From NCBI GenBank assembly GCA_017633835.1, contig JAGBOP010000050.1, positions 1 through 8,567 of the forward strand: a stretch of 8,567 nt of DNA. Reading direction: 5' to 3'. Origin of the DNA: a bacterium (GTDB taxonomy: Bacteria > Bacillota_I > Bacilli_A > Mycoplasmatales > Mycoplasmoidaceae). The translations under genes were made by a program, and so were the position numbers. Within the stretch, counting starts at the first letter, position 1; the number at the start of each line of letters is the position of its first letter. Of the stretch, positions 1-8,399 are shown one piece after another. Below the pieces are notes generated by a model. The model was not told the origin of the DNA and made no database searches. It saw only the letters and a program-made list of their open reading frames with translations.

Positions 1-1752
1 GAAACCTTGAATACCAGAATCAGTTACGGCAGATAACATCTTTCCTAATGCTTGGTATAGAACTAGAGCTGGAGTAGCAAAGGAGTAAGTTAGAATTTCA
101 AGAATAGTTGGACGTAGGAAGTAACGTGCGTTTACAAAGAATTTGTAAGCGTTTTCTGGGTCAGGAATACCTTCAGTTACTCTAAATCCATCTAGCATGT
201 ATTCATCAATTCCTCATCCAATGAATAAGAAGATGAATAAACCGTAAATAACTACGATGGCAAGTGTCATTCAGAATTCTTTACGAACCCGGTCATATCG
301 ACGTGCTCCATAACTGTACGCAACTAGAGCAACCCCACCTTGAACAGTACCATATAGAACGTTGAAGAAGAAGTTAACGATTGGTAACATCGCACCGTTT
401 AATTCAACGTAATAAGATGGTGAAACTGGTAACTTAGTTAAAACAGTAGTTTCAGTTAAGGTAATGTTTTGAATGGTACCTTGCATGGCAATCCCAGCGT
501 TTCAAATGGAAGCACCAGCACCAACCCCAACGGCAATTCAAACAATATCTCATTTGAAGTAACGGAATCGTACCTTTCCAAACTTCAAGTACGTCATGAC
601 ATTCTTTCGATGTGCCATGATGGCAATATAAACAATGAATAATAAAACATTGAAAGCTCAACCAGTAACTAGAGCAGTTACTGAACCGAATACACCCATC
701 TTAACAACATCAATGAAAATTGCATCTAGCACAATGTTAAGTGCGTTCGCTAAAGTTGCTAAGAATGCTGGGTAGAATTGTCTACCTTCAGCCCGAATCA
801 TTAAGGAGAAGTATTGGTTAAAGCAGGCAAAAATGTTGAAACCAGCATCAACTCTTAGATATACTGAAGATCAATAAATTGCTTTTGCCCGGTATTGAGC
901 ATAGAATGGATAATAAATATATTGATAAGGATGTTGTAACATCATTTGTGGTGTTACTAAAACGGATTGGTCATTGATTACTTCGTGAATTGGAATTAAT
1001 GGATTAACAACAACCGTGTGTTGAGGAAACATTTTTGGATCTTGCTTCGCAGCTGGATAAACAAACGTCATCTTTGCATGCAAGTCCGAATTTTGAAGGA
1101 AGTGATAGTAAGCAGTTTGTTGGAATTCCCCTAGGTGAGTAGTGAAGATTTTTGCCACTTGCACACTGTTAACTGAACCAACAGAACTAGTTACTCACGC
1201 TTGGGCAGCTCCAATAATAATACAGGAAGAACAAATTGAAATAACAATGGTACTAATTACCCCAGTACTTCACGCATCATAAGCTGCTTCTTTGTTGCGA
1301 GTACTAATGGCTTTAGAGAAGTTAACTGCCGTACCCATTCCGACAAGAATGGTAACTGCATTTAAAATGTAAAGCCCCGGTGTAATTAATGAGACGGTTA
1401 AACGAATTAAAGCATCAATACTAAACGTTGAAATTTGTGCCGCGTAATCCGCCCGATAAGCAAAGTTTCAACAGTCAATAAAGTTCTTGATGTTGGTGGT
1501 GTAGTCGCCAAACAAACCCGTCAGGTTTGGCGTCCCCGCCGTCGGAATCAGGTTTACCATCATGATTTGGTCAGCAAAGATGAACATCCCTTGCATGAAC
1601 GCAATCAAAATCCCTGGTAAAGCTACATAAAGTAATGCTTTAAAGACCGGTGCGTTCGCATACATTTGCTTAGCCCGGTCTTCTTTATCACCGAATTGTT
1701 CGGTTTTTAATTTGGCATTTACTTCTTTCTTTATCTTCTTATGTAAGAACAT
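1..1752 (-). CDS. MATE-family efflux transporter (3' end beyond window)
   Basis: Membrane antiporter of the MATE family, which exports drugs or organic cations using a sodium or proton gradient. Read with TGA as Trp the frame is open for 584 codons to the left edge; the C-terminus is missing. Residues 1-35 are charged and cytosolic, followed by a first membrane segment (about 36-62). Family marks are the stretch near residues 138-150 (M-G-T-A-V-N-F-S-K-A), the IRAEG motif near 318-322 followed by N-I-V-L-D-A-I-F-I, and YSYGARRYDRV at 479-489, the second-half equivalent. There are polar insertions after TM1 (about 65-110), between TM3 and TM4 (about 190-294) and near 425-455, so the protein is longer than the usual 440-480 residues. 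The ATG at 1752 is the first after an in-frame TAA at 1782-1780. All ten tryptophans seen are TGA. Its base composition is richer in G+C than the rest of the window. Substrate unknown. Confidence 0.9.
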
Positions 1753-1773
1753 CGTTTTAATAACATCAGATAA

Positions 1774-1779
1774 TATAAT
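1774..1779 (+). promoter_or_regulatory. Candidate -10 box for fmt
   Basis: Perfect TATAAT about 55 bases upstream of the fmt ATG. A second perfect TATAAT lies at 1786-1791, so either could serve, giving a leader of roughly 35-50 nt. No convincing -35 hexamer is visible, which is common in Mollicutes. No Shine-Dalgarno sequence precedes the fmt start. Confidence 0.5.
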
Positions 1780-1783
1780 TTAA

Positions 1784-1789
1784 ATTATA
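1784..1789 (-). promoter_or_regulatory. Candidate -10 box for the MATE gene
   Basis: ATTATA on the plus strand reads TATAAT on the minus strand. Transcription would begin near 1777, leaving a leader of about 25 nt before the MATE ATG at 1752. It shares the palindrome with the fmt -10 box, so polymerase binding in the two directions is probably mutually exclusive. Confidence 0.45.
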
Positions 1790-1833
1790 ATAATAAACTT
1801 AAAATTTTTGAAAAAAACAAAGCAAATTTTGAT

Positions 1834-2796
1834 ATGAATAAACCAAAAATAATTTTTATGGGAACACCCCATATTGCCATGACGGCACTAGACACTTTAT
1901 GTAAGAAATATGATGTATGTTTAGTAATCAGTCAACCCGATAAAGAAAAGGACCGCAAAGGTAACTTTGTATATAGTGCGGTGAAGCAATATTGCCTAGC
2001 TCATAATTTGCCTTTAATGCAACCAATTAAAGTTAAAGAAGCACTGCCCCAACTCCAAGCATTAGCACCTGATTTAATTGTAACTTGTGCTTATGGGCAA
2101 TTCATCCCTTCAAGTATTTTAAACATCCCAAAATATAAAAGTGTGAACTTGCATGCAAGTTTATTACCACGTTGAAGAGGAGCTGCACCCATGCAATGAG
2201 CAATTTTAAGTGGGGATAAACAAACTGGTTTAACGTTAATGTACATGGATAAATTAATGGATCATGGAAATACTATTGCTACCATTGATATTCCACTCAT
2301 ACCATTGCAAACTAATTATAGTGAATTATATGCTTTAATGGAAAATGCGGTCGTAATAATGATTAATACGAAATTTGACGAATTATTTAATGATGACGTC
2401 AAAAGTCAAGTACAAGACGAAGCACTAGTTACATTCGCCCCAATGATTAGTAAGGAACAATTAGTAATTAATTGGGATTTAGATGGTAAATCGATTATTA
2501 ATCATATTAATGCATTTGCTAACGAACCACTAGCAATTACTTATTTAAATGGTTATCAATTTAAAATTGCTAAAGCTACTTTTAAACAAGATGCCAATGT
2601 TAATTGCCAAATTAATAATGGCACAGTAATTAAATGTGATAAGAATGAATTAGTAGTAAAAGTTTTAGATGGTGTGATTTCTATTCAATCTATCCAACCA
2701 CAAAACAAGAAAATGTTAGCAATTAAAGCATTTTTAAATGGGAACAACTTAATTCACGTTCATGAACAATTTAAACAAAATAAGGGTGAAAATTAA
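1834..2796 (+). CDS. fmt: Methionyl-tRNA formyltransferase
   Basis: Transfers a formyl group from 10-formyl-tetrahydrofolate to Met-tRNA(fMet), producing the initiator tRNA for bacterial translation; cytosolic. The product is 320 residues, the usual size. The N-terminus (IIFMGTP) is typical of the family, followed by P-D-L-I-V-T-C-A-Y-G-Q near residues 80-90. The catalytic signature is N105-L-H107-A-S-L-L-P-R, continuing W-R-G-A-A-P, in which W114 is an in-frame TGA (2173-2175); W121 is also TGA (2197-2199). The later catalytic Asp is probably D143 in M-D-H-G-N; the family's common T-G-D reads G-N-T here. The C-terminal half (about 205-320) matches the expected small tRNA-binding domain, with conserved FAPMISKEQ near its junction. 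The TAA stop overlaps the stop of convergent dnaG by 4 bp. The start has no Shine-Dalgarno sequence; ATG at 1834 gives the expected N-terminus. Confidence 0.96.
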
Positions 2797-2814
2797 TCTT
2801 CATCCTTATTTTTT
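2777..2814. terminator. Bidirectional intrinsic terminator overlapping fmt and dnaG 3' ends
   Basis: Arms 2777-2790 and 2799-2812 can pair over 14 positions with one G-T wobble; the core is AAGGGTGAA against TTCATCCTT, with an 8-base loop (2791-2798). On the plus strand the 3' side runs into TTTTTT (2809-2814); on the minus strand it runs into TTATTTTG. The loop holds both stop codons (2793-2796), so the hairpin is built almost wholly from the last codons of the two genes. It probably ends both the fmt transcript and the ybeY-to-dnaG transcript. Confidence 0.75.
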
Positions 2815-4859
2815 AATTTATTAATTCTACTTAAAGTGCTATTAATGCTTAATAATAATTCCACAATCGTAATAAACGCTTTGGTTAAATTTTTTTCAAT
2901 GGTTAAATTATCAATTTTTTCAATGCTTTTTAGCGAAATATCATCATGATAAATTCGCAATAAATCATTTTGCAATAAATTATGTAAATATTTACCATCG
3001 GCAAATAAATCATCACCTTGCAAATTAGTAAAAAATGATTTACCAGTTGATAGCAAGCAATTTAAATTAAATTGCAGTTGCAATGGATGAAAATCGTTAA
3101 TTAAATTTTCATCAAAATAAATATAAAGCAAGAAGCCAAAACAAGCAAATTCTTCATATACTTGTTCATCATTATTTAGTAATTCTTTTAAATGCTTTTT
3201 ATTGATTTGAGTGATGATCTTGCGAAACTTTTCATCACTATTTACAATTTCATCAATCTTGGGATTTGCTATTGCATTTTTCTTAAAAGTTCTTACCACA
3301 TACGGTTGCAAAAAATAAATGCAAATAATTCATAAGTAATCATGATAAAGCATTTGGATTTTTTGCCCTAATAATTGTTGTTGCTTAAAAAACAACAATT
3401 TATTAGGAATTGTTTTCGGAACTGCACGTTGCAAATTTAAATGATCTAGTTGATTATTTGTTACACTAATAGCACTAAAAGTTGGTTTACTTACTTTTAC
3501 ATGGGACTTTAAGTTATCAATTAAATCATCAATATTTTTTTTATCTAAATGATGATTATCAACTAAATATTGTTTAAATAAATTTAAAGACGTAATGGCA
3601 TAAATACCTAGAGTTGGTAATTGATATTGCAACAAAAAAATGAGGGCTTGGTTAAGATTATAATCAAAATTTTCATCTTGCGTGAGCATGAAAATGCTAG
3701 CTCAATATAATCCATTGCCAAATTGATCATAAATCGTTTTGGCATCTTCATAACTCATTGTTTTAAATAATTCATCCGGATCTTTGCATTTACTGTAATG
3801 TAAACCTGACAAATAAATCGGAATGAATTGGGAGAATTGTTGATTGATTTCGTAATTTAAAAGCAAAGTTAAATTGTTAATAAAGGCATGAATTCCTGGT
3901 CCATCGTTATCAAAACTTAACACAATTTTCTTTAGATCGTGATTACTAAAGATTAATTGCATTTGGTTAGTTGTTAATGCTGTACCCATGGTAGCAACCG
4001 TATTTTGGTAATGATTTTGCACTAACGTAATGCAATCCATGTATCCTTCAACAATAATTAAAGTATGATCTTGTGAAAAGTTAGTTTGGTAATAGTGATA
4101 TAAATGGTTACCTTTAATGAAATATTTACTTTCTTGCGAATTTAAATATTTCGCCATGGCGTTATCTGTTACATCTCGTCCTCCAAACCCAATCACGTTT
4201 TCATGTTCATCAATAATTGGAAAAATAATGCGTTCATTAAAAAATAAATGGGTTTGCTTTGTATCAGGATTGTAAACAAATAACTGACTTTTTTGCAACA
4301 AGTCTTCTGCTACTTCATCCTTAAAGGTTTCTTGAATGTAATTGGTTAATGCTTTTTTAAAATTAGCTTCATGCGTTTTATCTAAATAGCCTAACTTAAA
4401 GTTGTTAATGGTGTCGCTAGTAATCTTGCGATTAACAAGAAACTTATTTACTAAGGGATATTTTTCACTTAACAGTAAATAATCATTCATTAAAGTAGCA
4501 GCATACTGATTAACACTATAAATTTTTTGGAAAAAAGTTATCTTATTATGCTTTGCTAAACTATCAATGATTTGTTGGTTTGCTCCGCTTAACTTTAAGC
4601 ATTCGGTTAATGCTTGCATAAAATTTAAGTGGTCTAACTTTTCTAAAAAAGTAATTGCATTCCCTGAAGCATTACAACTAAAGCATTTAAAAATACCCTT
4701 AACTGGACTTACACTCATGCTGGGATTTTCATCGTTATGAAACGGACAAATTCCTCAGAAATTAGCTCCTTTTTTATTTAGTTTTACTTTACTGTTAATT
4801 ACTTGGTAAATATCAATGAGTTTGAATAAATCATTAAAATTTTGATTATAAGCAGCCAT
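2793..4859 (-). CDS. dnaG: DNA primase
   Basis: Synthesises RNA primers for lagging-strand replication, working with the replicative helicase DnaB. The product is 688 residues, somewhat longer than the usual 600-650. The N-terminal zinc-binding domain has C38-P-F-H41 and C59-F-S-C62, the CHC2 arrangement, with D-E-N-P-S between. The catalytic core includes RIIFPI near residue 215. The TOPRIM fold has E271-G-Y-M-D and D317-N-D319, followed by K-D-P-D-E near 370, which are metal-binding acidic positions in the family. The last 300 residues have weak recognisable identity and should contain the helicase-binding region. TGA codes for W35, W386 and W510. The ATG at 4859 lies 2 bp after the glyS TAG with no Shine-Dalgarno sequence, suggesting translational coupling. 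Its stop overlaps that of convergent fmt. The sigma factor gene that usually follows dnaG is missing. Confidence 0.96.
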
Positions 4860-4861
4860 GA

Positions 4862-6247
4862 CTAATGAAACATAATATTGTTGTTAATGTAATTAGCAAC
4901 TTCGTCAATTTTTAACTTAATTTGTTCCATGCTATCACGCATGCGAATTGTTACCATGTTGGTGTCTAAAGTTTCAAAATCAACGGTTAAACAAAATGGC
5001 GTACCAATGGCATCTTGTCTACGATATCTTTTACCAATTGAACCTGAAGTATCAAAACTAATCTTACCATTAATCTTGTTTAATAATTGGTTAAAGATTT
5101 CAAAGGCATGATCATTTAATTTATTAACTAGTGGTAAAACAGCAAGTTTAATTGGAGCAAGTCAGTTAGGAAAATGTAAAATTGCTCTACTATCATTATT
5201 TTCTAATGGTTGTACTTCATATACATCTGTGCAAATTGCATACATCAACCGTTCTACACCTACACTTGGTTCAATGACATACGGAATAAACTTTTCGTTA
5301 GTTTTTGGATCAACATAATTAAAGTCTTCATTAGATGCAGCCATGTGTTGCTTTAAATCGTGATCAGTGCGGTTAGCAATCCCTCATAGTTCGCTCATAC
5401 CGTGGGGAAAATCATATTGAATATCAATGGTTCGGGTTGCATAGTGAGCTAATTCATCCTTAGTTTGTTCATGGAAATTTAAATGGTCAGGATTAATCTT
5501 GCACCAATTTCACAAAAATGTTTTAGCATCATTAACTAAAGTTTCAAACGCAATTGGTGCTTCATTTGGATGCACAAAATATTCTAATTCCATTTGTTCA
5601 AATTCACGGGTGCGGAAAATAAAGTTACCAGGAGTAATTTCGTTGCGGAATGATTTACCAATTTGGGCAATGCCAAATGGAACCTTAGCTCGCATCGTGC
5701 GTTGCACGTTTTTAAAGTTAATGAAAATACCTTGGGCAGTTTCAGGGCGCAAATATAATTCACTTAAATTATCTTGCGTAACCCCTTGGTAGGTTTTATA
5801 CATCAAGTTAAATTCCCGAATGTCAGTTCAAGCAAATTCATTACAGTTCGGACATTTAACATCATATTTTTTTAATAAATCTTGGTATTGTTCATTACTT
5901 AAGTGTTCAGATACATTTAACCCAGGTGCTTTTGCTTCAATTAATTTATCAGCTCGAAACCGCTTCTTACAGTTCCTACAATCAAGCAATGGATCACTAA
6001 ACTTGGTTAGATGACCACTTGCTTTTCAAACCAATGGATTTAAGATAATGGCACTATCTAAGCAATAAACATTACTTTGGTTATACACAAAGTATTTAGT
6101 TCATAATTGCTTAATGTTATCTTTTAGTAATACTCCTAATGGACCATAGTCCCAAGCATTAGCTAATCCATTGTAGATTTCACTACTATTAAAAATAAAA
6201 CCATAGGTTTTTAAATGGTTAACAATTTCGTCTTGACTAATCTTCAT
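4862..6247 (-). CDS. glyS: Glycyl-tRNA synthetase, alpha2 type
   Basis: Class II aminoacyl-tRNA synthetase attaching glycine to tRNA(Gly), in the one-gene dimeric form rather than the glyQ/glyS tetramer. The product is 461 residues, as expected. The N-terminal [10 protein letters not shown] (29-38) is a hallmark of this form. Two Cys pairs, C90/C93 and C132/C135, look like a zinc site. R-P-E-T-A-Q-G (167-173) and motif 2 around F-R201-N-E build the active site; motif 3 is G-V-E332-R333. The C-terminal anticodon-binding domain starts near [11 protein letters not shown]. Several Trp are TGA, but W32 is TGG, and one N-terminal-half segment near 5504-5512 carries both codons. ATG at 6247 is chosen over an in-frame ATG at 6283 because GAGGAG lies 6 bases upstream and the protein then begins like its family. 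It overlaps the recO end by 11 bp. Confidence 0.97.
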
Positions 6248-6959
6248 TGTTTTCTCCTCGTTGATATTTACCATACCCACCATGAATTAATAATAATTTC
6301 CGTAAGATTTCTTTGACACTGTTATAAAAGAAGATTGCTTCATCCTCATGATTAAATTTAATTTTGTAATCTTGGTGCTTCATGAAGTAATAAAAGTTTA
6401 GTAAAAACCATTGGGGATAACTAACTTCATGGTATGGATTGCACCATTTGCACACCACACTGCATAATTCCGTACTTAAAATGTGAATCATGCTTTTACC
6501 ACACACAATACATTTCGTAAAATTAAAATATAATCCCAAATCTTCAAAGATCAAGCGGTATACATAACAAATGCATAAGTTTTCAGCAAGCTTGTTTTTT
6601 ACCATGTCATCTAAGATAAAATAAAACTGATAGAAATCTTGTTTAACTTCGGGGGTTTTTGCTAAGTAATCTAAATAAATTTGTCACGCTTGGTTGCTTA
6701 AATAATTTCAATCAAAACTAATGCAATTTTCAATCTTTTTTAATTTACTAATTTTTTTGATATCACTAGCAAGAAAGCAACTTACTTCAACTTGGTTAAG
6801 AATACTAATTAACCTACCATTCTTGGATAAAATCTTCCTACTTCCCTTGCTAATTAACGCAACTTTTAAATTACTTGGCAATAAGATGGTAATTATTTGG
6901 TCATATACATCATAATCAATGACATTAATAATAATGCCATGTAAAATGACTGCTGCCAT
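6237..6959 (-). CDS. recO: DNA repair protein RecO
   Basis: Recombination mediator that, with RecR, helps load RecA onto SSB-coated single-stranded DNA and anneals strands in gap repair. The product is 240 residues, normal for RecO. The N-terminal 80 residues fit the OB-fold domain (early [10 protein letters not shown], then K-G-S-R-K). A zinc-finger-like set, C150-I-V-C153 and C170-K-W-C173 with an extra C166, lies in the helical C-terminal part, as in several RecO proteins. Overall identity is low, as is usual for RecO in Mollicutes, so the call rests on domain layout, the cysteines and the position between era and glyS. Trp codons include TGA near 6705. The ATG at 6959 sits 2 bp after the era stop. 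The 3' end overlaps the glyS start and contains the glyS ribosome-binding site. Confidence 0.88.
6254..6259 (-). promoter_or_regulatory. Ribosome-binding site of glyS
   Basis: GAGGAG on the minus strand, 6 bases before the ATG at 6247. It is the clearest Shine-Dalgarno sequence in the window, lies inside the last codons of recO, and decides the glyS start against the upstream in-frame ATG at 6283. Confidence 0.8.
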
Positions 6960-6961
6960 TA

Positions 6962-7852
6962 TTATTTATTAATGACATATCCCACTGATTTTACGCTTTC
7001 GTTATTATTTTGTCAGTTGGGTTTAACTTTGACTTCCAAAAATAAGTTAATATTGCAATCGTAAATTTGTGCTAATTCAATTCGGCTTTGAATGCCGATT
7101 TGTTTAATCATTTGCCCACCTTTACCAATCACAATTGGTTTATGACTTTCCTTGCTAACAATGATGTCAGCATGAATAGTGTAAGTATTTTTTTCTTTAT
7201 TGTAGTGATCAGAACTAACAACTACTGCACATTGATAAGGAATTTCTTCTCTAACTAAATGTAAAATGACATTTCGAATGCATTCCTTGATGGTAAATTT
7301 ATCATCCATATTGTGTTCCACAAAATTAACCATGTTTTCATTGGTTTCTAATAAATCACTAACTTGGTTCAAAATGTCATGGATGTTAAAAGTATCTTGG
7401 TTTGTTTTAATAATGTGAGCAAAATTTAATTTTGCTTTTCATTTGTTAATAACATCATTTGCTTCATCTTCTTTTACTTTGATGTCAGTTTTATTCACAA
7501 TTAAAACAAAAGAGTGATCAGTTAATTGTGCTAGTTTGCTTCCAATCTTATCATCTTCTTCGTCAAATGGTCTAGTAATATCGCTAATGACAAAGATGAT
7601 GGGGCATAGTTTTCATGCTCGATAAATTTCTCCGTTTAAAAATTTATCTAATTCAGTCACCGGATCATGAAAACCAGGAGTATCAACAAACAAAATCTTG
7701 TAATCAGCGTCTTGATAAATTTTGGCAATTTGATCCCGGGTTGTTTGGGGCTTTTGGTTAACAATTGAAACTGCTTCATGGAAGATATTATTAATAATTG
7801 TTGACTTGCCAACGTTTGGCTTGCCAACTAACGCAATGGCTCCATATTTCAT
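6962..7852 (-). CDS. era: GTPase Era
   Basis: Small essential GTPase that binds the 3' end of 16S rRNA and assists maturation of the 30S subunit. The product is 296 residues, the family size. GTPase motifs: G1 is G10-K-P-N-V-G-K-S-T18; G2 lies in T37-T-R-D; G3 is D57-T-P-G60; G4 is N120-K-T-D123. G5, usually S-A, reads N151-Q152. The C-terminal KH domain has I-G-K-G-G at 242-246, the RNA-binding loop. Several Trp are TGA, including one near 7613 and one near 7013. The ATG at 7852 gives the family N-terminus (MKYGAIALVG); the nearest Shine-Dalgarno-like sequence is 15 bases upstream. It lies 45 bp after ybeY and 2 bp before recO. The dgkA and cdd genes found between ybeY and era in many Firmicutes are absent. 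Confidence 0.96.
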
Positions 7853-7867
7853 TTTTAAATTATTTTT

Positions 7868-7875
7868 TCCTTTCT
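7868..7875 (-). promoter_or_regulatory. Possible ribosome-binding site of era
   Basis: AGAAAGGA on the minus strand matches the anti-Shine-Dalgarno region well, but the gap to the ATG at 7852 is 15 bases, longer than ideal. An in-frame TAG at 7876-7874 excludes a start further upstream, and no start codon lies nearer the motif. Confidence 0.4.
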
Positions 7876-7897
7876 AGTTATTAAAAATATTTAATAA

Positions 7898-8362
7898 TTA
7901 ACGATTGATATTTGCAAGATGTAAAATCTTATCTTGCAAACCAAACATTACTTTTTCATCTTTTGGTTCCATATGATCATAACCAATCAAATGTAATAAT
8001 CCGTGCAAAATTAAAAAGCAAATTTCGCGTTGTAAAGAATGACCATACTTTTTAGCTTGCCTAATGGCTTGATAATAATCAATATAAACAACACCAAGGT
8101 GGTTCATTTCCTTATTTAAAATCGTAAATGGTGGATTATATTCTAGGGAAATAACATCCGTAATCCGGGATTTGTTCCGGTATTGTTCATTTAATTGGTA
8201 AATTTTTTTATCCCCAACAAAAACTAAATCAAAGTAATTAACTTTAGCTTTTAGTTTTAATGTTTCATCTGCAGTCGTAATGAGATGATGAATTAATTGT
8301 AAAAATTCATCATCAAGATGGTGCTTTTTTTGTAAAGTATAAGTTATTGAATATTCAATCAT
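7898..8362 (-). CDS. ybeY: Endoribonuclease YbeY (rRNA maturation factor)
   Basis: Zinc-dependent single-strand endoribonuclease needed for maturation of 16S rRNA and ribosome quality control. The product is 154 residues, the normal length. The metal site is H120-G-L-L-H124-L-I-G-Y-D-H130, matching the family pattern HGxLHLxGYDH. An upstream conserved stretch, T-D-V-I-S-L-E-Y (68-75), corresponds to the usual T-D-V-L-S-F-P. No in-frame TGA is needed. It stands next to era, whose product also acts on the 16S 3' end, an arrangement kept in many Firmicutes. Only 12 bases separate its ATG from the T-run of the rpsU terminator and there is no Shine-Dalgarno sequence, so expression must come from read-through or a promoter overlapping the terminator. 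Confidence 0.97.
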   Translation of the reverse strand: MIEYSITYTLQKKHHLDDEFLQLIHHLITTADETLKLKAKVNYFDLVFVGDKKIYQLNEQYRNKSRITDVISLEYNPPFTILNKEMNHLGVVYIDYYQAIRQAKKYGHSLQREICFLILHGLLHLIGYDHMEPKDEKVMFGLQDKILHLANINR

Positions 8363-8374
8363 AGTTTAATTAAT

Positions 8375-8399
8375 AAAAAAGTAGTCCATAAAGGACTAC
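8375..8399 (-). terminator. Intrinsic terminator of rpsU
   Basis: On the minus strand GTAGTCC (8399-8393) pairs perfectly with GGACTAC (8387-8381) around a 5-base loop, followed by six T (8380-8375). The rpsU TAG stop (8398-8396) lies within the left arm. It probably ends most rpsU transcripts just before ybeY. Confidence 0.85.

Larger units (their letters stand above)
1774..1789. repeat. 16 bp perfect palindrome in the divergent promoter region
   Basis: The sequence TATAATTTAAATTATA equals its own reverse complement. It lies centrally in the 81 bp gap between the divergent MATE and fmt genes and carries a consensus -10 hexamer on each strand. It is A/T only, so chance is a real alternative in such DNA, but its position and two perfect TATAAT boxes favour a shared promoter core. 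Confidence 0.6.

Noticed and set aside
452..661. Minus-strand 69-codon Cys- and Trp-rich ORF
   Set aside because: Out of phase with the MATE gene it lies in; its unusual composition is an artefact of reading a membrane protein in another frame.
1435..1620. Plus-strand 61-codon ORF inside the MATE gene
   Set aside because: Lies antisense to conserved MATE coding sequence, has an unremarkable product and no start signals; a shadow frame.
1..1752. Apparent break-up of the MATE, dnaG, glyS, recO, era and fmt frames into many short ORFs, suggesting pseudogenes or frameshifts
   Set aside because: All breaks are in-frame TGA, the phase never shifts, and conserved motifs continue across them. They vanish with the UGA-Trp code.
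1753..1833. Small RNA or riboswitch in the divergent region
   Set aside because: Only 81 bp of A/T-rich DNA without a stable hairpin or a known aptamer pattern; promoter function is sufficient.
5499..5792. Plus-strand 97-codon ORF inside glyS
   Set aside because: Exactly opposite the highly conserved motif 2 region of GlyRS; a shadow frame produced by that constraint.
6245..6283. Longer glyS starting at the in-frame ATG at 6283
   Set aside because: It would add 12 atypical residues and a larger overlap with recO, whereas ATG 6247 has a well-placed GAGGAG and gives the normal family start.
7853..7897. Separate promoter between ybeY and era
   Set aside because: The 45 bp are simply A/T-rich; no paired -35/-10 arrangement stands out from background.
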